From: Candidatus Delongbacteria bacterium
GTDB taxonomy: Bacteria; CAIWAD01; BS150m-G50
DNA: 10,028 nt
Assembly: GCA_016784425.1 (NCBI GenBank)
Contig: JADHUQ010000078.1
Span: 1 to 10,028, forward strand
Direction of reading: 5' to 3'
The notes under the pieces were generated by a model. That model was not told the origin of the DNA, ran no database searches, and worked only from the letters and a program-made list of their open reading frames with translations. Position numbers and translations under genes: made by a program. Shown here in pieces: positions 7,488 through 10,028 of the stretch (position 1 is its first letter; the number at the start of each line of letters is the position of its first letter).

Positions 7488-8216
7488 GTGAAAGGAATAA
7501 TACTGGCAGGTGGAACAGGATCCCGACTTTTTCCTCTGACCAAAGTAACCAACAAACACCTGCTGCCGGTGGGCCGGGTGCCGATGATTTACTTCCCGAT
7601 TCGCAAACTGGTCCAGGCTGGTATTGAGGAAATCCTGATCGTCACCGGTGTCGAGAACATGGGTGATGTGGTCAATCTGCTGGGCAGTGGCCGGGAATTC
7701 AACTGTCGCTTTACCTACAAGGTCCAGGATGAAGCGGGTGGTATCGCCCAGGCGCTGGCACTGGCCGAGAATTTCAGCGGCAGCGACCAGATGGTTGTAC
7801 TGCTGGGGGACAACATATTTTCAGGTGACATTACTCCCTATATCAAAGAATTCCAGCAACGCGATCAAGGCGCTATGGTACTGCTTAAGGAGGTCCCCGA
7901 TCCCGGTCGCTACGGTGTGGCCACAGTTGAGCAGGGGGTAGTCAGGCGCATCGTGGAAAAACCAGAATTACCGGAAAGCAACCTCGCCGTTACCGGTATC
8001 TACCTGTATGACGCTAATGTTTTTGATTATATCCGGCAGCTCGAGCCCTCCGGGCGGGGCGAGCTGGAAATAACCGATGTGAATAACCACTACCTCGAGT
8101 CGGGAAATCTGTATTCAGCTATCCTGACAGGTTGGTGGACCGATGCCGGCACGTTTGAATCGCTGGCGCACGCAAACCAGCTGCTACAGAAGCAAATTGA
8201 TGGAGCTAACAGATGA
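7488..8216 (+). CDS. Short glucose-1-phosphate nucleotidyltransferase (RmlA/SpsI-like)
   Basis: The product belongs to the family that makes dTDP-glucose or UDP-glucose from glucose 1-phosphate and a nucleoside triphosphate. It has 242 residues, which matches the short SpsI-like form rather than classical RmlA at about 290 residues. Motifs are GGTGSRLFPLT (8-18, with Ser where many members have Thr in GTRL), NKHLLPVG (22-29), LGDN with Asp108, VEKPE (156-160), GELEITD (191-197) and WWTDAGT (216-222, with Asp219). Translation starts at GTG, supported by GGGAGG just upstream and by the family N-terminus. Its TGA overlaps the next ATG by four bases (ATGA at 8213-8216), so it is probably coupled to ugd. 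That pairing suggests supply of an NDP-glucose for surface polysaccharide. Whether it uses dTTP or UTP cannot be told here; use of UTP would feed the dehydrogenase directly. Confidence 0.88.
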   Translation: MKGIILAGGTGSRLFPLTKVTNKHLLPVGRVPMIYFPIRKLVQAGIEEILIVTGVENMGDVVNLLGSGREFNCRFTYKVQDEAGGIAQALALAENFSGSDQMVVLLGDNIFSGDITPYIKEFQQRDQGAMVLLKEVPDPGRYGVATVEQGVVRRIVEKPELPESNLAVTGIYLYDANVFDYIRQLEPSGRGELEITDVNNHYLESGNLYSAILTGWWTDAGTFESLAHANQLLQKQIDGANR

Positions 8217-9514
8217 AACTGGCAATTGTAGGGACCGGCTATGTCGGTCTTGTAGCCGGCACCTGCTTTGCAGAGGTCGGCAATACGGTCACTTGTATTG
8301 ATACTGATGAAGGAAAGATAGCTCGTCTCAATCGCGGCGATTTGCCTATCTACGAGCCGGGTCTTCAGGAAATCCTGGAGAAATCGGTCCGCAACGAGCG
8401 GCTCTTCTTCACCAGCAGTTACGAACGAGCGATCCCTGAGGCGGATGTTGTGTTTATCGCCGTGGGTACCCCGCCGGATGAGGACGGATCCGCCGATCTG
8501 CAGCATGTACTGGCGGCGGCACGTATGATTGGGGAACAGCTTAAGGACTATACGGTGATCGTCGACAAGTCAACCGTTCCAGTGGGCACAGCCGAGAAGG
8601 TGCACCAGGCCATTGCGGAAGTTACCGACGTGAAATATGATGTGGTTTCAAATCCGGAATTTCTCAAGGAGGGTGCCGCGGTCCAGGACTTCCTGAAACC
8701 GGATCGTGTGGTCATCGGTGCGCCGAACGACCAGTCACGCGATACCATGGTCGAGCTTTACAAGCCCTTCGTACGCACCAATCACCCCATTGTAACGATG
8801 GATGTGCCCAGTGCGGAAATGACCAAGTATGCCGCCAACGCCATGCTGGCGACACGTATCACCTTTATGAACGAGATTGCCAACCTTTGCGAAAAGGTAG
8901 GTGCTAATGTCGAGATGGTGCGTAGCGGTATCGGAACCGATACCCGTATCGGCCCCCAGTTTCTCTTTCCGGGAGTTGGATTTGGTGGCTCCTGTTTTCC
9001 CAAGGATGTGCAGGCCATTATGCAGACCGGTAAGGAGCATGGCGCTCCCTTGAAGATCCTGGAGGCAGTGCAGCTGGTTAACGACGCCCAGAAACTGGTG
9101 TTGTACAACAAAGCCATGGCGTACTTTAGTGGCGATCTCGCCGGAAAGACTTTTGCTGTCTGGGGACTCGCTTTCAAAGCCCGTACCGATGACATGCGGG
9201 AAGCCCCTGCGATCTATACCATTCGGGCATTACTGGAACAGGGCGCCCGAATACAGGCCTGGGATCCGGAGGCGATGACCAACGCTCAACATATCTTCGG
9301 CGATTCAGTTCAGTTGACTCACACCCAGTATGACGCGTTGAAAGATGCTGACGCGCTGTTGATAATGACCGAGTGGTCTGACTTCCGTGAGCCGGATTTT
9401 GCCCGCATAAAGAAACTGATGCGGCAGCCACTGCTGTTTGACGGTCGCAATCTCTACTCACCTGGAAAAATGGCCCAGGAGGGTTTCACCTATTTCTCGA
9501 TCGGCCGTCCCTGA
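8213..9514 (+). CDS. ugd: UDP-glucose 6-dehydrogenase
   Basis: The enzyme oxidises UDP-glucose to UDP-glucuronate with two NAD+ in the cytoplasm, providing acidic sugar precursors for capsule, exopolysaccharide or lipopolysaccharide. The 433-residue length is normal for bacterial UGD/TuaD. Visible are the NAD-binding GTGYVGLVAG (7-16), AVGTPPDEDG, DKSTVPVGT, NPEFLKEGAAVQDF, the catalytic lysine in EMTKYAANAMLA (Lys205) and the catalytic cysteine in GFGGSCFPKD (Cys261). Both catalytic positions agree within one residue with the well-studied Streptococcus pyogenes enzyme. The C-terminal domain has WGLAFKARTDDMREAP and ends with LLFDGRNLY. The start overlaps the preceding stop by four bases; GGAG at 8202-8205 is seven bases upstream. 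Related UDP-ManNAc or UDP-GlcNAc dehydrogenases share the fold, but the motif wording is that of the UDP-glucose group, and a following UDP-glucuronate decarboxylase supports this. Confidence 0.96.
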   Translation: MKLAIVGTGYVGLVAGTCFAEVGNTVTCIDTDEGKIARLNRGDLPIYEPGLQEILEKSVRNERLFFTSSYERAIPEADVVFIAVGTPPDEDGSADLQHVLAAARMIGEQLKDYTVIVDKSTVPVGTAEKVHQAIAEVTDVKYDVVSNPEFLKEGAAVQDFLKPDRVVIGAPNDQSRDTMVELYKPFVRTNHPIVTMDVPSAEMTKYAANAMLATRITFMNEIANLCEKVGANVEMVRSGIGTDTRIGPQFLFPGVGFGGSCFPKDVQAIMQTGKEHGAPLKILEAVQLVNDAQKLVLYNKAMAYFSGDLAGKTFAVWGLAFKARTDDMREAPAIYTIRALLEQGARIQAWDPEAMTNAQHIFGDSVQLTHTQYDALKDADALLIMTEWSDFREPDFARIKKLMRQPLLFDGRNLYSPGKMAQEGFTYFSIGRP

Positions 9515-9573
9515 GCTGCTGCAGAGCTGTCGGGGTAATTCGTACGGGAATGTGATACGGGAGGATTGGACTC

Positions 9574-10028
9574 ATGCGCTACCTGGTAACCGGCGGGGCT
9601 GGTTTTATCGGCAGCCACCTGGTGGATTCGCTGCTGGCGGATAATCATGAGGTTGTCTGTGTGGACAACTATTTCACCGGTTACAAAAGGAATGTGGCAC
9701 CACACCTGGCGAACAGCAACTTCGAATTGATTCGCCATGATATTATCAACCCGCTGCATGTCGAAGTCGATCGTATCTTTAATCTCGCCTGCCCCGCCTC
9801 CCCGATCAACTACCAGATTAATCCGGTGAAAACCCTCAAGACCTCAGTCATGGGCAGCATCAACATGCTGGGTCTGGCCAAACGGGTTGACGCCCGCATC
9901 CTGCAGGCATCCACTTCCGAAGTATATGGCGATCCCAAAGTACATCCTCAGGTTGAAGAGTACTGGGGAAATGTCAACCCGATCGGACCACGCAGTTGCT
10001 ATGATGAGGGTAAACGCGCCGCAGAGAC
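9574..10028 (+). CDS. uxs: UDP-glucuronate decarboxylase (UDP-xylose synthase), N-terminal part
   Basis: Only the first 151 codons are present; the frame runs off the window without a stop. This short-chain dehydrogenase-like enzyme would convert UDP-glucuronate to UDP-xylose through a bound NAD+ and a 4-keto intermediate. The evidence is GGAGFIGSHL (7-16, NAD-binding Rossmann motif), VDNYFTG, FELIRHD, the family-characteristic NLACPASPINYQ, STSEVYGDP, YWGNVNPIGPRSCYDEGK, and the catalytic pair Tyr143 and Lys147. The ACPASP and YDEGK wording separates it from UDP-glucose 4-epimerases and dTDP-glucose 4,6-dehydratases. The ATG at 9574 is preceded by GGAGG at 9560-9564, nine bases away. It lies 59 bases after ugd, whose product is its substrate, so it is probably in the same transcript. 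Confidence 0.94.
   Translation, partial: MRYLVTGGAGFIGSHLVDSLLADNHEVVCVDNYFTGYKRNVAPHLANSNFELIRHDIINPLHVEVDRIFNLACPASPINYQINPVKTLKTSVMGSINMLGLAKRVDARILQASTSEVYGDPKVHPQVEEYWGNVNPIGPRSCYDEGKRAAE

Noticed and set aside
7397..7627. 76-codon + strand frame starting in the gap after porU
   Set aside because: Most of it overlaps the nucleotidyltransferase in another frame, and the protein is low-complexity with no family features.
8090..8506. 138-codon minus-strand frame across the junction of the nucleotidyltransferase and ugd
   Set aside because: It spans two well-supported overlapping genes and encodes nothing recognisable.

Overview
The window carries eight protein-coding genes, all on the + strand, in two head-to-tail blocks. 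No RNA genes, mobile elements, CRISPR arrays or long repeats were seen. Everything points to the cell envelope. The best clue to the host is a 1293-residue PorU-type sortase of the type IX secretion system (T9SS), with its own C-terminal sorting-type domain. T9SS is known mainly from Bacteroidota and their relatives, so I infer a Gram-negative bacterium of the FCB (Fibrobacterota-Chlorobiota-Bacteroidota) group. The balanced, fairly G+C-rich base composition and mostly clear Shine-Dalgarno sites suggest a less-studied member rather than a classical AT-rich Bacteroidota. That placement is an inference and not proven by this window.

Block 1 (positions 1-7328) holds five tightly spaced genes: the C-terminal part of a HEAT-repeat protein; mraY (lipid I synthase), overlapping it by one base; a MurU/GMP-pyrophosphorylase-like nucleotidyltransferase 25 bases on; a membrane-anchored endonuclease/exonuclease/phosphatase (EEP) family enzyme one base on; and porU 23 bases on. 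The spacing suggests one transcript. mraY is not flanked by murF, murD or other division-cell wall genes, and its usual His-His-His motif reads His-His-Thr.

The largest gap (7329-7487, 159 bases) separates the blocks. It contains a perfect 6-bp inverted repeat followed by a short T tract, overlapping a weak promoter-like pair. This is the likely place where block 1 ends and block 2 begins.

Block 2 (7488-end) encodes nucleotide-sugar enzymes: a short glucose-1-phosphate nucleotidyltransferase with a GTG start, UDP-glucose 6-dehydrogenase overlapping it by four bases, and, 59 bases later, the first 151 codons of a UDP-glucuronate decarboxylase that runs off the window. The last two would convert UDP-glucose to UDP-glucuronate and then UDP-xylose, precursors for surface polysaccharide. 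In characterised T9SS bacteria PorU attaches exported proteins to a surface lipopolysaccharide, so a sortase next to surface-sugar genes makes biological sense. A functional link here is only a hypothesis.
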